Source: Amycolatopsis sp. DSM 110486
GTDB lineage: Bacteria; Actinomycetota; Actinomycetes; Mycobacteriales; Pseudonocardiaceae
Length of the DNA: 64,000 bases
Reading direction: 5' to 3'
NCBI RefSeq assembly: GCF_019468465.1
Contig: NZ_CP080519.1
Coordinates: 6,627,001 to 6,691,000, forward strand
Shown piece by piece: positions 1 through 8,134 of the stretch (positions within the stretch are counted from its first letter, which is position 1; every line of letters starts with the position of its first letter). Position numbers and translations under genes: made by a program. Under the pieces are notes generated by a model. The model searched no databases. It worked only from the letters and a program-made list of their open reading frames with translations, and had not been told where the DNA came from.

Positions 1-501
1 GCCGGCTCCACGGAGAATCTATCCGCCTTGCGTGCGGCGACCTCGCTTGCAGCATGCCCTTCGGGCGACGGGCAGGACGTTCACACACTTGAGGGTGTGC
101 TCACTACCTGTCTCGGCGACGGCAGTCGCGTTGAACTAGGCCAGGCGATCGCGGGGCGCGACACCCTCATCAACGTTTGGGCGCCGTGGTGCCAACCATG
201 CAAGACGGAGTTGCCCGTCCTAGCAAAATACGCAACCGAGCAACACTCTGTGCAAGTACTGCTGGTGGAGGTGGCCGGCTCGGAAGCTGACGGCCTTGCT
301 CTCCTCCAGAGCCTGGGAGTGCATTTGCCGTCTGTGTTCGACGGCGAAGGTGCGACCGGCCCGGTTCGAGAGAAGCTCACTGTGGCTCTCTTACCTTCGT
401 CCTACTTGATTACCGCCGACGGCCGAGTCCGTTATATACACAATCCGCCCGTTTTTACGAATTCGGACGCTATTCGGGCAGCTATCGACCACGTTCGGTA
501 A
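1..501 (+). CDS. TlpA/ResA-like thioredoxin-fold protein, 5' end cut by the window
   Basis: The reading frame is open from base 1, so the N-terminus lies outside the window. The protein has the thioredoxin signature WCQPC (CXXC) after a beta strand reading LINVWAPW. A later SSYLI segment fits the cis-proline region, although the usual Thr-Pro is not clear, and the C-terminus is helical. Members of this family act outside the membrane as thiol-disulfide oxidoreductases, for example in cytochrome maturation. The base composition is lower in GC than the rest, so this may be flanking chromosomal DNA or older cargo. The substrate cannot be told. Confidence 0.85.
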   Translation, partial: AGSTENLSALRAATSLAACPSGDGQDVHTLEGVLTTCLGDGSRVELGQAIAGRDTLINVWAPWCQPCKTELPVLAKYATEQHSVQVLLVEVAGSEADGLALLQSLGVHLPSVFDGEGATGPVREKLTVALLPSSYLITADGRVRYIHNPPVFTNSDAIRAAIDHVR

Positions 502-611
502 GAGACAAGTACTCTACGCGTCGCCCTGTTGGCGGTAAATCACGCCTCGGATTACTGACATGATCTTCCCTCGAAGGGTGATTCCGATTTCAGTAGGTCG
601 AGGAGATGTAC

Positions 612-920
612 GTGAAAAGATCCATTGCGACCATTGCCTGCGCATTGACCCTGGCGGCAGGATGTTCCTTCGCTATACAAGAGTCAGCTTCAGCGTCGCC
701 AAACGCAAACTGCGCAGTTGGCCGGGACGCCAATCTCGCGGGCGGCTTTTCCCAATGCTGGGAAACGAGTGGAACCCAGCAGGTAGTGCTGACTTGCAGC
801 AATGGTGCGTTGGTTTTCGGCCCGATGGTATCCGCGGTAGGAGGGGTAGTGTCTCACGCGGTTTGCCCCAGCGGTTCCTTGGTGAGCACAGTGGGCTTTC
901 GCTTCGACGTGTTACGTTAG
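612..920 (+). CDS. small secreted protein, function unknown
   Basis: About 102 residues. A signal peptide is clear: MKRSIATIACALTLAAG followed by a small-residue cleavage region ending ASASP. The mature part has four cysteines (NCAVG, QCWET, LTCSN, AVCPS) that could form two disulfides. The GTG at 612 is preferred to the ATG at 606 because the ribosome binding site GGAG (602-605) overlaps that ATG but lies 6 nt before the GTG. It is probably exported and folded outside the cell. No family is recognised. Confidence 0.7.
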   Translation: MKRSIATIACALTLAAGCSFAIQESASASPNANCAVGRDANLAGGFSQCWETSGTQQVVLTCSNGALVFGPMVSAVGGVVSHAVCPSGSLVSTVGFRFDVLR

Positions 921-1309
921 CCGTAAATCAATCCGGACATTGAATAGTCCAAAAGAAGCGTAAGTCTTTCCTTGTGTCGTGATTCTTCTTTTGCTACTTG
1001 CCTGCTCTTGAAAGCGGGCCTGCGCGAGTCGACCTGGCTGCGTCTGCAAAAAAGAAGCAGAAGTGGTCAGGTCGATTCCGGCACCGTCTTCCCAATGATC
1101 AGCAGTTGGTCCCAACTCACCCGAGCCAGGCGACAGTCAGGAGCCGGGCTTTGTCGTGTAACCGGGCTAGCCTCCTTCGGCCGCAGGCAGTCATGGGGTC
1201 ACCCGGATCGGGTACACAAACCACTCCGTTGGCATCGCTGCGAAACTCGTACTCACTCACCGCATACAGTTGCGGTGCGTTTCGTTACGAGTTTCGAGGG
1301 GTTTTCGGG
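921..1309. other. 389-bp stretch without a convincing gene
   Basis: No frame here looks coding. AAAAGAAG (951-958) is matched by CTTCTTTT (about 983-990), a possible weak terminator for the secreted-protein gene. Just upstream of the peroxidase, GTTGCGGTGCGTTTCGTTACGAG (about 1270-1292) resembles a promoter and shares its first 13 bases with a site at about 10572. Base composition changes near here, so an old junction is possible, but no repeat marks it. Confidence 0.45.
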
Positions 1310-2758
1310 ATGACTGCTGTATCGGTGGCTGCCGGGGTCAGCCAGTTCAACGACCAGCCGGCCGCGATGTACAACCGCATGTTCCCCCGGCTCACCCCGG
1401 CAACACCGCGCGGCGTCCGCGAAGCCGAAAAGCTCGGACTACCTGGCGGCCGGATGGACGGCGGCCCCACCACCGACAAGCAGGACAACAAAAACGTCCC
1501 AGCCGGGTTCGCCGTCTTCGGACAGTTCGTCACCCACGACGTCGCCGCGGACATGACCCCGATGCCGGACCACGCGATCCTCCCGGAGGGGCTCACGTCG
1601 TTCCGGTCGCCGCGGTTCGACCTGGACAACGTCTACGGCGGCGGCCCCGGGGTGATGCCGGCCCTGTACGCCAAGGCCGATCACCGCACCAAGTTCCTGA
1701 TCCCCGACGGCGGGCACGACATGCCCCGTGGTCTCGACGGCGCCATCGTCGCCCCGGACGCGCGCGACGACAACAACATGCCGCTGGCGCAACTGCATCT
1801 GGCATTCATGCGGTTCCACAACGCCGTCGTGGACGCCCTGACCGCTGGGGAGATCACCACCAGCGCCGGCGACGGGCTCGCCGCGTTCCCAGGGAACGAC
1901 GGCGCCACCGCGGACCCCAACGCCTCGCTCGGCGGGCTCCTGCGCACCGACGCCTACTGGAACCGGCTGTTCGAGCAGGCACAGCGGATCGTGGTGTGGC
2001 ACTACCAGTGGATCGTCCTGCACGAATACCTGCCGCTCGTGTGCGGTCAGGACCTCGTCGACGACGTGCTCACCAACGGGCCCCGCCACTACAAGCCCGG
2101 CCGGCACCCCTACATCCCCGTCGAGTTCGCTACCGGCGCGTTCCGCTATGCGCACGCGGTGATCCGCAGCGAGTACCAGGTCAACGACGGCCACACGTTC
2201 CCGATGTTCAGCACCGCCCCGGACGTGCCCGGCATGGAACGCGTGGACCTGCGCGGCGGGCCGGTGAAACCGGAGCACGCGATCGACTGGCGGTACTTCT
2301 TCCACGTCGACCGCGATCACAAGCCGCAGTACGAACGGCTCATCGGCACGACGATGTCCGGTCCGATCCTCGAGCTCCCGGTGTCGTCGGTCCCGGGCGC
2401 GAAGGCCGACGCGCTGTCCAAGCCGATGTCGTCGATGGCAATGCGGGACCTGTGCCGCTCGGAGGTGCACCAGCTCCCCAGCGGGCAGGACATCGCCCGC
2501 GCGATGGCGGTCGAGCCGCTCACCGACGAGCAGCTCGGGTTCGACGGTCCGTGCCCGCTGTTGTGGTACGTCCTGCGGGAGGCGGAAGTCCTCGCTGACG
2601 GCCACCACCTCGGGCCCGTGGGCGGCCGGATCGTCGCCGAGACGATCATCGGTCTGCTGCGCGCTGACCCGTTCTCGATCCGGCCGAGCTGGAAACCGAC
2701 GCTGGCCGGCGACGACGGCGACTTCACCATGGCGCACCTGCTCAGATTCGCCGCATGA
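1310..2758 (+). CDS. animal-type haem peroxidase family protein
   Basis: 482 residues from ATG 1310, preceded by GAGGGG. The fold is recognised from a distal motif FGQFVTHDV (family form WGQFxDHD, with distal His and Asp), the FMRFHNAVV helix, and a proximal region AFRYAHAVIRSEY (family form R-x-GHSxV). There is no signal peptide, so it is probably cytoplasmic. Family members oxidise small molecules or halides with hydrogen peroxide, or oxygenate lipids. The long upstream extension to 998 has poor coding character and was left out. Fatty-acid dioxygenase-like and classical peroxidase roles cannot be separated by eye. Confidence 0.85.
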   Translation: MTAVSVAAGVSQFNDQPAAMYNRMFPRLTPATPRGVREAEKLGLPGGRMDGGPTTDKQDNKNVPAGFAVFGQFVTHDVAADMTPMPDHAILPEGLTSFRSPRFDLDNVYGGGPGVMPALYAKADHRTKFLIPDGGHDMPRGLDGAIVAPDARDDNNMPLAQLHLAFMRFHNAVVDALTAGEITTSAGDGLAAFPGNDGATADPNASLGGLLRTDAYWNRLFEQAQRIVVWHYQWIVLHEYLPLVCGQDLVDDVLTNGPRHYKPGRHPYIPVEFATGAFRYAHAVIRSEYQVNDGHTFPMFSTAPDVPGMERVDLRGGPVKPEHAIDWRYFFHVDRDHKPQYERLIGTTMSGPILELPVSSVPGAKADALSKPMSSMAMRDLCRSEVHQLPSGQDIARAMAVEPLTDEQLGFDGPCPLLWYVLREAEVLADGHHLGPVGGRIVAETIIGLLRADPFSIRPSWKPTLAGDDGDFTMAHLLRFAA

Positions 2759-2763
2759 ACGGG

Positions 2764-2964
2764 CTACCGCAGGCCGCGCGCAATGTCATCGAGGATCGGG
2801 CCGAAAGTGGTTCGCAGCGTGCGCACCGGATGGCGCACCAGGTCGACGCACGCGCGCCCAAGTTCGGTGTCGGCTACGGCTCGCGCGATCTCGACGTTGG
2901 CCCGGACCGGGTGGCGCACAAGGTGGCGGAGTTCCTCGAACAGGTCATCATCCATGCTCGTCAT
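2764..2964 (-). CDS. small charged protein with a repeated RHPVR motif, unknown
   Basis: 66 residues, antisense to the gap after the peroxidase gene. The protein contains LVRHPVR twice, about 30 residues apart, between acidic and amphipathic helical segments. The start at 2964 has only a weak ribosome binding site; the ATG at 2955 is an alternative. The repeat suggests a short duplicated helix. The opposite strand is also open here, so the call rests on composition and is moderate. Confidence 0.5.
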   Translation of the reverse strand: MTSMDDDLFEELRHLVRHPVRANVEIARAVADTELGRACVDLVRHPVRTLRTTFGPILDDIARGLR

Positions 2965-3035
2965 CCTGTCAGTGCGGCCGTGGATCAGCGTGAACCGCGA
3001 TCAGCTCTCGCGGCCGCCCTCGTGAGGTTCGCGGC

Positions 3036-3416
3036 GTGACCGCGGGGGCCGTGGCGTTTGAACACGGCATGACCGAGTGCGTGTTCTGCTCCCGCATCGA
3101 GCACGGCCTGTTCGGACGCCACGACAAGTGGGCGGTGGCGTTCGAGCCGCTGAAGCCCGTCATCCGCGGCCGGCACATCCTGGTCGTCCCGCGCCGGCAC
3201 GCCCCGCACGCGGGTGCCGACCCCGACGGCGCTGCCGTGGCCATGCGGTTCGCCGCCACGCTGGCGGCCGAGATGGGCATGGACTTCAACATCATCACCA
3301 GCGCGGGCCCGGCCGCGACCCAGACCATCGAGCACACCCATCTGCACGTGCTGCTGAGGGAACCCGGCGACGGAATCACGCTGCCGTGGACAGTCCAGGA
3401 TCGGAGCGACCCATGA
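3036..3416 (+). CDS. HIT-family nucleotide hydrolase or transferase
   Basis: 126 residues. The histidine triad is present as HTHLHVLL (H100, H102, H104), with an N-terminal CVFC zinc-type pair and the RHILVVPRRH strand typical of the family. HIT proteins cleave or transfer nucleoside monophosphates from phosphoramidates and dinucleotides. The chosen start is GTG 3036 with GAGG upstream; ATG 3069 is possible. Its stop overlaps the next start (ATGA at 3413), so the two are translationally coupled. Confidence 0.9.
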   Translation: MTAGAVAFEHGMTECVFCSRIEHGLFGRHDKWAVAFEPLKPVIRGRHILVVPRRHAPHAGADPDGAAVAMRFAATLAAEMGMDFNIITSAGPAATQTIEHTHLHVLLREPGDGITLPWTVQDRSDP

Positions 3417-3724
3417 GCGACACGTACACCCTGCTGTGCCAAGGAGTGGGCGCCAACCCGAGGATTCCCGTCGCGGCGCGGCCGTGCGCCAGCTGCGGAA
3501 CTGGCCTGTGGGTCAGCAGCTCGATGGTGGCGCGCGTTGACGCCGGCGAGATCAAGACGTCGTGCTTCAACTGTACTCCCGGCCGGCTGTCCGAGGACGC
3601 CGTCGCGACGATCCACCCCGACCAGGTCAATGAACTCCGCGGTGCCGGCGTGCTCGACGCGGCTCGCGACCTGCTGATCGCGCTGAACACCGGCTACGAG
3701 CGGCCCGGCACACGGCCGCGTTGA
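3413..3724 (+). CDS. small protein with zinc-ribbon-like cysteine pairs
   Basis: 103 residues, starting on the ATGA overlap with the HIT gene. Two cysteine pairs, CASC near residue 23 and CFNC near residue 50, suggest one bound zinc. The C-terminal half is helical. Coupling to the HIT gene suggests related use, but no function is recognised. Confidence 0.7.
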   Translation: MSDTYTLLCQGVGANPRIPVAARPCASCGTGLWVSSSMVARVDAGEIKTSCFNCTPGRLSEDAVATIHPDQVNELRGAGVLDAARDLLIALNTGYERPGTRPR

Positions 3725-3737
3725 GAAACGAGGGCAC

Positions 3738-3920
3738 ATGTACGAATACGGTCTCGCCCCGGCAAGCACGAAGCGGTTCAACGACCACTCGCCGTGGGCG
3801 TCGTTCGGTTCCGGCGATGAGGGCCGCGCAGCCGCGTTGCGCCATCTCGAGCACGACCCTGCGAACCGCCTGGTGCGGAAGGCCAGTGAGGGCACCACGT
3901 GGGAAGAGTGCGACCGCTGA
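3738..3920 (+). CDS. 60-residue hypothetical protein
   Basis: ATG 3738 follows GAGGG with good spacing and lies 13 nt after the previous stop, so it is the last gene of the peroxidase-HIT run. The protein is hydrophilic with one helical segment (GRAAALRHLEHDP) and no cysteine pair or membrane segment. A strong hairpin follows. No family is recognised. Confidence 0.6.
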   Translation: MYEYGLAPASTKRFNDHSPWASFGSGDEGRAAALRHLEHDPANRLVRKASEGTTWEECDR

Positions 3921-3970
3921 GCACCAGCACCAGGTGCAGGACAATCGCTGCGTGAGCAGCCATATCGCCG

Positions 3971-4020
3971 CGATGGCGCCACGACCCCGGGTTCCCGCTG
4001 GGTCGTGGCGCCATCGTTCT
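3971..4020. terminator. bidirectional hairpin terminator
   Basis: A perfect 17-bp stem (3971-3987 with 4000-4016) is followed by GTTCTTG on the + strand. It sits between convergent genes ending at 3920 (+) and 4029 (-) and can serve both. Confidence 0.85.
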
Positions 4021-4028
4021 TGTTGGTG

Positions 4029-4547
4029 CTAGGCGATGACGAGCGACGCCGCGCCCATCGCGCGCGTCAAGCCACTGGGGGAGTTGCACTCCCGAGCGTC
4101 GTACGGGGCGAAGTTCAGCGTCAGCGAGTAGGAGTGTCCGGCGAACCGGCCGTCGAGGACGATGCCGGTCTCGACCGCGACGCCACCGATACCGCGGGCG
4201 GTCGCAGCCCCAGGCGTTTCAAGCTCGCTGGTGGTCTCGTCACCCCACACGACCCAGTAACGCGCGCCAGTGACGGCACCAGGGTCCAGACAGGACGTGT
4301 TCTCGGCGGTGGTGGACACCGTCGACACTGAGTAGGCGCCCGGGTCGGCCGCGTTGCACGACAGGTCGGTCTCGACGCGCGTGGTCGTGTCGCCCGCCCA
4401 GTCGTGGATGCCGGGGGAGTAGTCGACGGTCGTGAGGCCGTTGCACGTCGCGGACGCGGCCGTGGTCGTGGTGGCGGCGCTGGCGGCCGGCTCGGCACAC
4501 GCGAGGCACGCGGCGACGACGGTGAGGGCGAAAGCGGTACGGCGCAA
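4029..4547 (-). CDS. secreted protein of unknown function
   Basis: 172 residues from TTG 4547; GGGAG lies 7 nt upstream. The signal peptide begins RRTAFALTVVAACLACA and is followed by a Thr/Ala-rich linker. The exported part is rich in Thr, Ser and Gly with three well-spaced cysteines and a beta-strand pattern (GARYWVVWGDE, HSYSLTLNF). It starts 16 nt after the stop of the gene at 4563, so the two are co-transcribed. No catalytic motif is seen. Confidence 0.75.
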   Translation of the reverse strand: MRRTAFALTVVAACLACAEPAASAATTTTAASATCNGLTTVDYSPGIHDWAGDTTTRVETDLSCNAADPGAYSVSTVSTTAENTSCLDPGAVTGARYWVVWGDETTSELETPGAATARGIGGVAVETGIVLDGRFAGHSYSLTLNFAPYDARECNSPSGLTRAMGAASLVIA

Positions 4548-4562
4548 GGGTTGACTCCCTGG

Positions 4563-4733
4563 TCAGTTCGCGGTCTTGAGATGGCTGTAGACCCACAACG
4601 CCAGGCGCGCGATCGAGACATCCAGCTCTGACGCGATCCGCACGATGGCTTCCAGCTCGGTGCGGTACTGGTGCCTGCGCTCGACGTAGGCGGCGACGGC
4701 GTAGGCGCGGATCCGGCCCGGGGAGGGTGTCAC
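4563..4733 (-). CDS. 56-residue helical protein, unknown
   Basis: GTG 4733 is placed by GGAG 6 nt upstream. The protein is basic and helical (AAYVERRHQYRTELEAI, then SELDVSIARLALW), possibly a dimerising or DNA-binding helix pair. It is divergent from the HTH gene at 4863 across a short shared regulatory region, which hints at a regulatory role. That role is inference only. Confidence 0.6.
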   Translation of the reverse strand: MTPSPGRIRAYAVAAYVERRHQYRTELEAIVRIASELDVSIARLALWVYSHLKTAN

Positions 4734-4825
4734 GTTGTGCTCCGTTGCGGTGGCGTTGCGGTCACATTGGGCGACAACGTAGCAGGTCAAGGCCACTTTC
4801 GCGCTTGGGACAGTTGCGGTGGGTT

Positions 4826-4856
4826 TTGCCAGTTGCGCAACAGTGTGTGTATAGTC
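4826..4856 (+). promoter_or_regulatory. promoter P1 of the TATAGTC family
   Basis: TTGCCA (4826-4831), 18-bp spacer, TATAGTC (4850-4856). The palindrome GTTGCGCAAC (4832-4841) lies inside the spacer and could be an operator. The first gene starts at ATG 4863, only 7 nt past the -10 hexamer, so its mRNA should be leaderless. Confidence 0.9.
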
Positions 4857-4862
4857 AGTTTC

Positions 4863-5075
4863 ATGAACACGCGAACCGCCACCAACGACACCCCCAACGA
4901 CCCCCTGCTGACACCCGCACAGGTCGCCAAGATCTGCGGCGTCAGCCACACCACCGTGCAGAACTGGATCAACAAAGGCCAGCTGGCGTTCGTCCCCATG
5001 CCCAGCGGACGCAAGAAAGTCCGCCGCAGCGACCTCCCCAAGGCCCAGTACGCCGACGGCCGCACCACCGACTGA
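4863..5075 (+). CDS. excisionase/MerR-like helix-turn-helix protein
   Basis: 70 residues. The winged HTH_17 pattern is clear: LLTPAQVAKICGVSHTTVQN, then WINKGQLAF and a conserved arginine and basic wing (GRKKVRRSDL). Such proteins act as excisionases or as small repressors. Start ATG 4863 is set by promoter P1, which leaves no room for an upstream start. It is the first gene of the replication block, so control of replication or copy number is a likely job. No integrase is near, which argues against excision. Confidence 0.85.
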   Translation: MNTRTATNDTPNDPLLTPAQVAKICGVSHTTVQNWINKGQLAFVPMPSGRKKVRRSDLPKAQYADGRTTD

Positions 5076-5152
5076 CCACACCACCAGAAACGCTGAGGGG
5101 AAATCAGCACCATGAACAGCAACAACGCGGCCGTACCTGGGGAGGCGGCCCG

Positions 5153-6259
5153 ATGAGCTTCCAATCAGTGCAGTGGGCGCTGGAGTTCTCTCCGGTCGCC
5201 GACACCTACGAGCGGCTGATCCTCGCCGCCATGGCCACGGCATCCGACGACCTGGGCTGCGGCACCTGGCTGGGCTGGAAGAAGCTGTCCACGGCCGCCA
5301 TGTGCGACCGGACCACCCTCTACAAGCGCTTGAAGGCGATGGAAGAGCGCGGCGTGATCGCGCGCGGAGACCAGCGTCTCGCCGAGTACATCAACGCAGC
5401 CACGCGGCCTGTCGTGTGGGACATCATGATCCCTCGTTCGTGGTACTCGGACGCCCAGTGGGCGGAGTTCCAGCGGACCCGGACCGGGCGCGGCCTGGCG
5501 CCGGTCGACCCGGAAACCCGACCGGACATCGCCGCGCCGGAACAGGTTGGCCGACGCAAGCGCAGCGATGCCGGCAAGAGCCGGGAGAACCGCGAGGACG
5601 TTGCTACTAGCAACGGGGTTGCTAACAGCAACGGGTCACCCGAGGCGCCTGAAGGCGTTGCTAACAGCAACGGGGTTGCTAGTAGTGACCCGGAGACGTT
5701 GCTAATAGCGACAGAGGACGTCGCTAGTAGCAACCCGAATAAGTCATTTAAACCAATCATGTTTAACCAGTTAGAGAAAGAAGACTCGCGCCTCGGCGCG
5801 AGCGCGTCGACGACGCCTGTCGTTCGGGACTTGAACGAGGGCAGGGACGACGTCGAGCGCCTGTGCGAGCACCTGGCCAAGCGGATCGAGGAGCACGGCT
5901 CGAAGCGGCCGACGATCACGAAGGCGTGGCGTGACGCCGCCCGGCTGCTGCTGGATGCGGACGGCCGCACTGAGGAGCAGGTGCACACGGCGATCGACTG
6001 GTGCCAGGACGACGAGTTCTGGCGGGCGAACATCCTGTCGCTGCCGAAGCTGCGCACCCGCTACGACCAGTTGCGGCTCCAGGCGCAGCGGTCCGGGTTG
6101 CGGGTCGTCAACGGCGGTAAGCCATCGACGGACGACAAGGTGGGCGGTCTGCTGGCCCGTGCCGGTATGGATCTCGGGGCGCTCATGTCGGGCGACTCGA
6201 CGGCTCGTGTCATCCCGGGCGGCGAGCCGAGGCAGATTGCGGGAGGTGATATGCGGTGA
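5153..6259 (+). CDS. replication initiator, phage lambda O-like, with the origin inside the gene
   Basis: 368 residues from ATG 5153, with GGAGG at 5141. Residues 1-120 look like a winged-helix domain (DRTTLYKRLKAMEERGVIAR). Residues 149-212 are a low-complexity linker encoded by six iterons and an AT-rich stretch. Residues 230-300 form the helical C-terminal domain common in actinobacterial and phage initiators (TITKAWRDAARLLL, AIDWCQDDEFWRANILSL). The layout matches lambda O, where the N-terminal domain binds iterons located in its own gene and the C-terminal part recruits the helicase. A helicase gene follows. Confidence 0.85.
   Translation: MSFQSVQWALEFSPVADTYERLILAAMATASDDLGCGTWLGWKKLSTAAMCDRTTLYKRLKAMEERGVIARGDQRLAEYINAATRPVVWDIMIPRSWYSDAQWAEFQRTRTGRGLAPVDPETRPDIAAPEQVGRRKRSDAGKSRENREDVATSNGVANSNGSPEAPEGVANSNGVASSDPETLLIATEDVASSNPNKSFKPIMFNQLEKEDSRLGASASTTPVVRDLNEGRDDVERLCEHLAKRIEEHGSKRPTITKAWRDAARLLLDADGRTEEQVHTAIDWCQDDEFWRANILSLPKLRTRYDQLRLQAQRSGLRVVNGGKPSTDDKVGGLLARAGMDLGALMSGDSTARVIPGGEPRQIAGGDMR
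5600..5734. repeat. six palindromic iterons, putative origin
   Basis: Copies of GTTGCTANYAGCAAC lie at 5600-5614, 5618-5632, 5657-5671, 5675-5689, 5698-5712 and 5720-5734. Three are perfect matches and three differ by one or two bases in an arm. Start-to-start spacings are 18, 39, 18, 23 and 22 bp. In protein they read as variants of V-A-x-S-N, a disordered linker. Confidence 0.9.
5735..5790. other. AT-rich stretch beside the iterons, probable unwinding element
   Basis: About 56 bp of markedly AT-rich sequence (runs such as AATAAGTCATTTAAACC and TGTTTAACC) in an otherwise GC-rich region, directly next to iteron 6. Iterons plus a flanking AT-rich element is the standard layout of an iteron origin. 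Confidence 0.75.
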
Positions 6260-6642
6260 TGACCAAGGAGGAGACGGCCGCGCTGCTGGCGATCGTGACG
6301 TCGTTCGACCACCGCAATGCGGGCGAGAGCGACATCTGGGCCTGGACCAAGGCCGCCGAGGTCGCTGGTTGGTCGTTCGAGGAGGCGGCGGCCGTAGTGG
6401 TCGAACACCTCTCGGTCGGCACGCCGGGCAAGTTCCTGGAGCCTCGGTACGTCACCCAGCTCATTCGGGAGCGCCGAACGAAGCGGCTGCTTCCGGGGTG
6501 GTGTGGCGAGTGCGGGTCGGAGTTCCCGGACGAGCGAGCGAAGAAGAACCCGCGGTTTCGCTATCACACGAACCCGAAGACCGAGGAGCGTGTGATGTGC
6601 GCCTGCCACCCGAACCACCCGCAGCAGAAGCGTTTGCCCTGA
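6259..6642 (+). CDS. small replication-module protein with cysteine pairs
   Basis: 127 residues, starting on a TGATG overlap with the initiator. The N-terminal 75 residues are helical (EETAALLAIVTSFDHR, IWAWTKAAEVAGW). The C-terminus carries CGEC and a later CAC-H, a possible zinc site. Its position between initiator and helicase is that of helicase loaders or replisome organisers in phages, so an accessory replication role is inferred. No named family is recognised. Confidence 0.75.
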   Translation: MTKEETAALLAIVTSFDHRNAGESDIWAWTKAAEVAGWSFEEAAAVVVEHLSVGTPGKFLEPRYVTQLIRERRTKRLLPGWCGECGSEFPDERAKKNPRFRYHTNPKTEERVMCACHPNHPQQKRLP

Positions 6643-6652
6643 TACGAAAAGC

Positions 6653-6686
6653 GCCCCCGCCTAACTGGTCAGAGCTAGGCGGGGGC
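6653..6686 (+). terminator. strong hairpin between initiator operon and helicase
   Basis: An 11-bp stem (GCCCCCGCCTA with its complement) and a 12-nt loop. No T-run follows, so it may act as an attenuator or mRNA stability element that sets helicase dosage below initiator dosage. Confidence 0.65.
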
Positions 6687-6727
6687 AGCGAACACACGCG
6701 ATCCCACGGAAAGGAACCATTCAAACC

Positions 6728-8134
6728 GTGACACCGGAAGAGAGCATCGCACAGGACGGGTCGAGTGTCGACCCGGAGGGGTGGATGCCGAACGAAGCTG
6801 AGCGCGAGGCCGAGCAGATGGTGCTCGGCGCGATGATGAGCGCGTGGAGCCGCAAGACCAGCGACGGTGATTCGGTGCCGATGAACTCGGCCGCGATCTC
6901 CGAAGTCCAGCGGATCATCACAGCGGAGCAGATGTTCTCCGGCGCACATCAGGCGATCTTCACCGCCGTTGTGCGACTGGAGCAGGCCGGGGAGACCGGC
7001 ATCGACCCGGTGATGGTTATGGGCGAGCTCCAGCGGGTCGGGTTGCTCGGCAAGATCGAAGGCGCCTACCTGCACACGCTGTTCGCGCGGGTGACGACGG
7101 CGACGAACGCGACCTACTACGCCGAGAAGGTCAAGGGCGCCGCGGACCGGCGGGCGGCGTTCCAGTTCGCCGAGCGGGTGCGGCAGTTCGCGATCGGTGA
7201 CCCGGAGCGGCTGCAACAGGCGACCGATACCGCGTACACGGCGTTCATGCAGGAGATCGCAGGCTCGGCTGCGGATTCGTTGAAGTCAGTATCGGACGAC
7301 TCGTGGCTGCTCACGGACATCCTCGACACGTGGGGCCAGCAATCGCCGTCGGCCATGACCACGGGCCTGATCGACGTCGACGACCTGCTGAACGTCAACG
7401 TCGGTGGCCTGGTCGTCGTCGGTGCCCGCTCGGGTGTCGGCAAGAGCGTGTTCGCCGCGCAGCTCGCCCGGCACTACGTCTTCGACAAGGCGTTGCCGGC
7501 CGTGTTCTTCTCGCTCGAGATGACCCGTCGCCAGCTCTACGAGCGTGACCTTGCGGCGCTGGCCGGGGTGCCGCTCGGCTCGGCCGAGGGCAAGGTGTCA
7601 TTGGACGACTTCCAACGCCACAAGCTCGTCAAGGCCGCCGCCAAGTACGAGGCGGAGGGGGCGCTGCTGTTCTACGACGACACCCCGCACATCAGCCTGG
7701 CGCACATCCGCTCGACGCTGTCGCAGATGCGCCACCAGTGGGGGAACCCTGGTCTGGTTGTCGTCGACTACATCCAACTGATGGACCTGCCGCGCCGCGA
7801 TCGTGAGGACCAGGCCATCGGCGAGGTCACCACAGCGCTGAAGGAGATGGCGAACGAGTTCCAGTGCATCATCATCGCCGTCGCCCAGCTCAACCGTAAG
7901 GCTGAGGAACGCCCCGGCGGCGTGCCGCAGTCGTCCGACCTGCGCGGCTCCGGCCAGATCGAGCAGGACGCCGACGTCATCTTCCTGCTGCACGACGCCG
8001 GGAAGTACGACGAGGCGCGCACGGGCGAGGTGGACATCTGGCTGGCCAAACAGCGTAAGGGCCAATCCGGTGTTCCGGTGACGGTGGCGGACTACCGCAA
8101 CCAGGCGCAGTTCAAGAGCATGGCGAAGGAATGA
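6728..8134 (+). CDS. DnaB-type replicative DNA helicase
   Basis: 468 residues from GTG 6728. The N-terminal domain (about 22-130) matches DnaB (AEQMVLGAMMSA, ITAEQMFSGAHQAIF). The RecA-like domain has Walker A GARSGVGKS (232-240), Walker B VVVDYIQLM (D347), an LEMTRRQL helix, and a DLRGSGQIEQDADVI segment. It would unwind DNA ahead of the fork as a hexamer loaded at the iteron origin. The ribosome binding site AAGGA is rather far (about 12 nt). Its stop overlaps the next start (ATGA). Confidence 0.95.
   Translation: MTPEESIAQDGSSVDPEGWMPNEAEREAEQMVLGAMMSAWSRKTSDGDSVPMNSAAISEVQRIITAEQMFSGAHQAIFTAVVRLEQAGETGIDPVMVMGELQRVGLLGKIEGAYLHTLFARVTTATNATYYAEKVKGAADRRAAFQFAERVRQFAIGDPERLQQATDTAYTAFMQEIAGSAADSLKSVSDDSWLLTDILDTWGQQSPSAMTTGLIDVDDLLNVNVGGLVVVGARSGVGKSVFAAQLARHYVFDKALPAVFFSLEMTRRQLYERDLAALAGVPLGSAEGKVSLDDFQRHKLVKAAAKYEAEGALLFYDDTPHISLAHIRSTLSQMRHQWGNPGLVVVDYIQLMDLPRRDREDQAIGEVTTALKEMANEFQCIIIAVAQLNRKAEERPGGVPQSSDLRGSGQIEQDADVIFLLHDAGKYDEARTGEVDIWLAKQRKGQSGVPVTVADYRNQAQFKSMAKE

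Noticed and set aside
998-1309. N-terminal extension of the peroxidase
   Set aside because: Poor amino-acid composition and no ribosome binding site; ATG 1310 has one and begins the conserved part.
1439-2737. 432-residue open frame opposite the haem peroxidase gene
   Set aside because: It is a shadow caused by high GC at codon position 3; the peroxidase frame on the + strand carries all family motifs.
5600-5734. CRISPR-like repeats
   Set aside because: Repeats are 15-bp palindromes with 3-24 bp gaps inside a coding frame and no cas genes are present; they are iterons.
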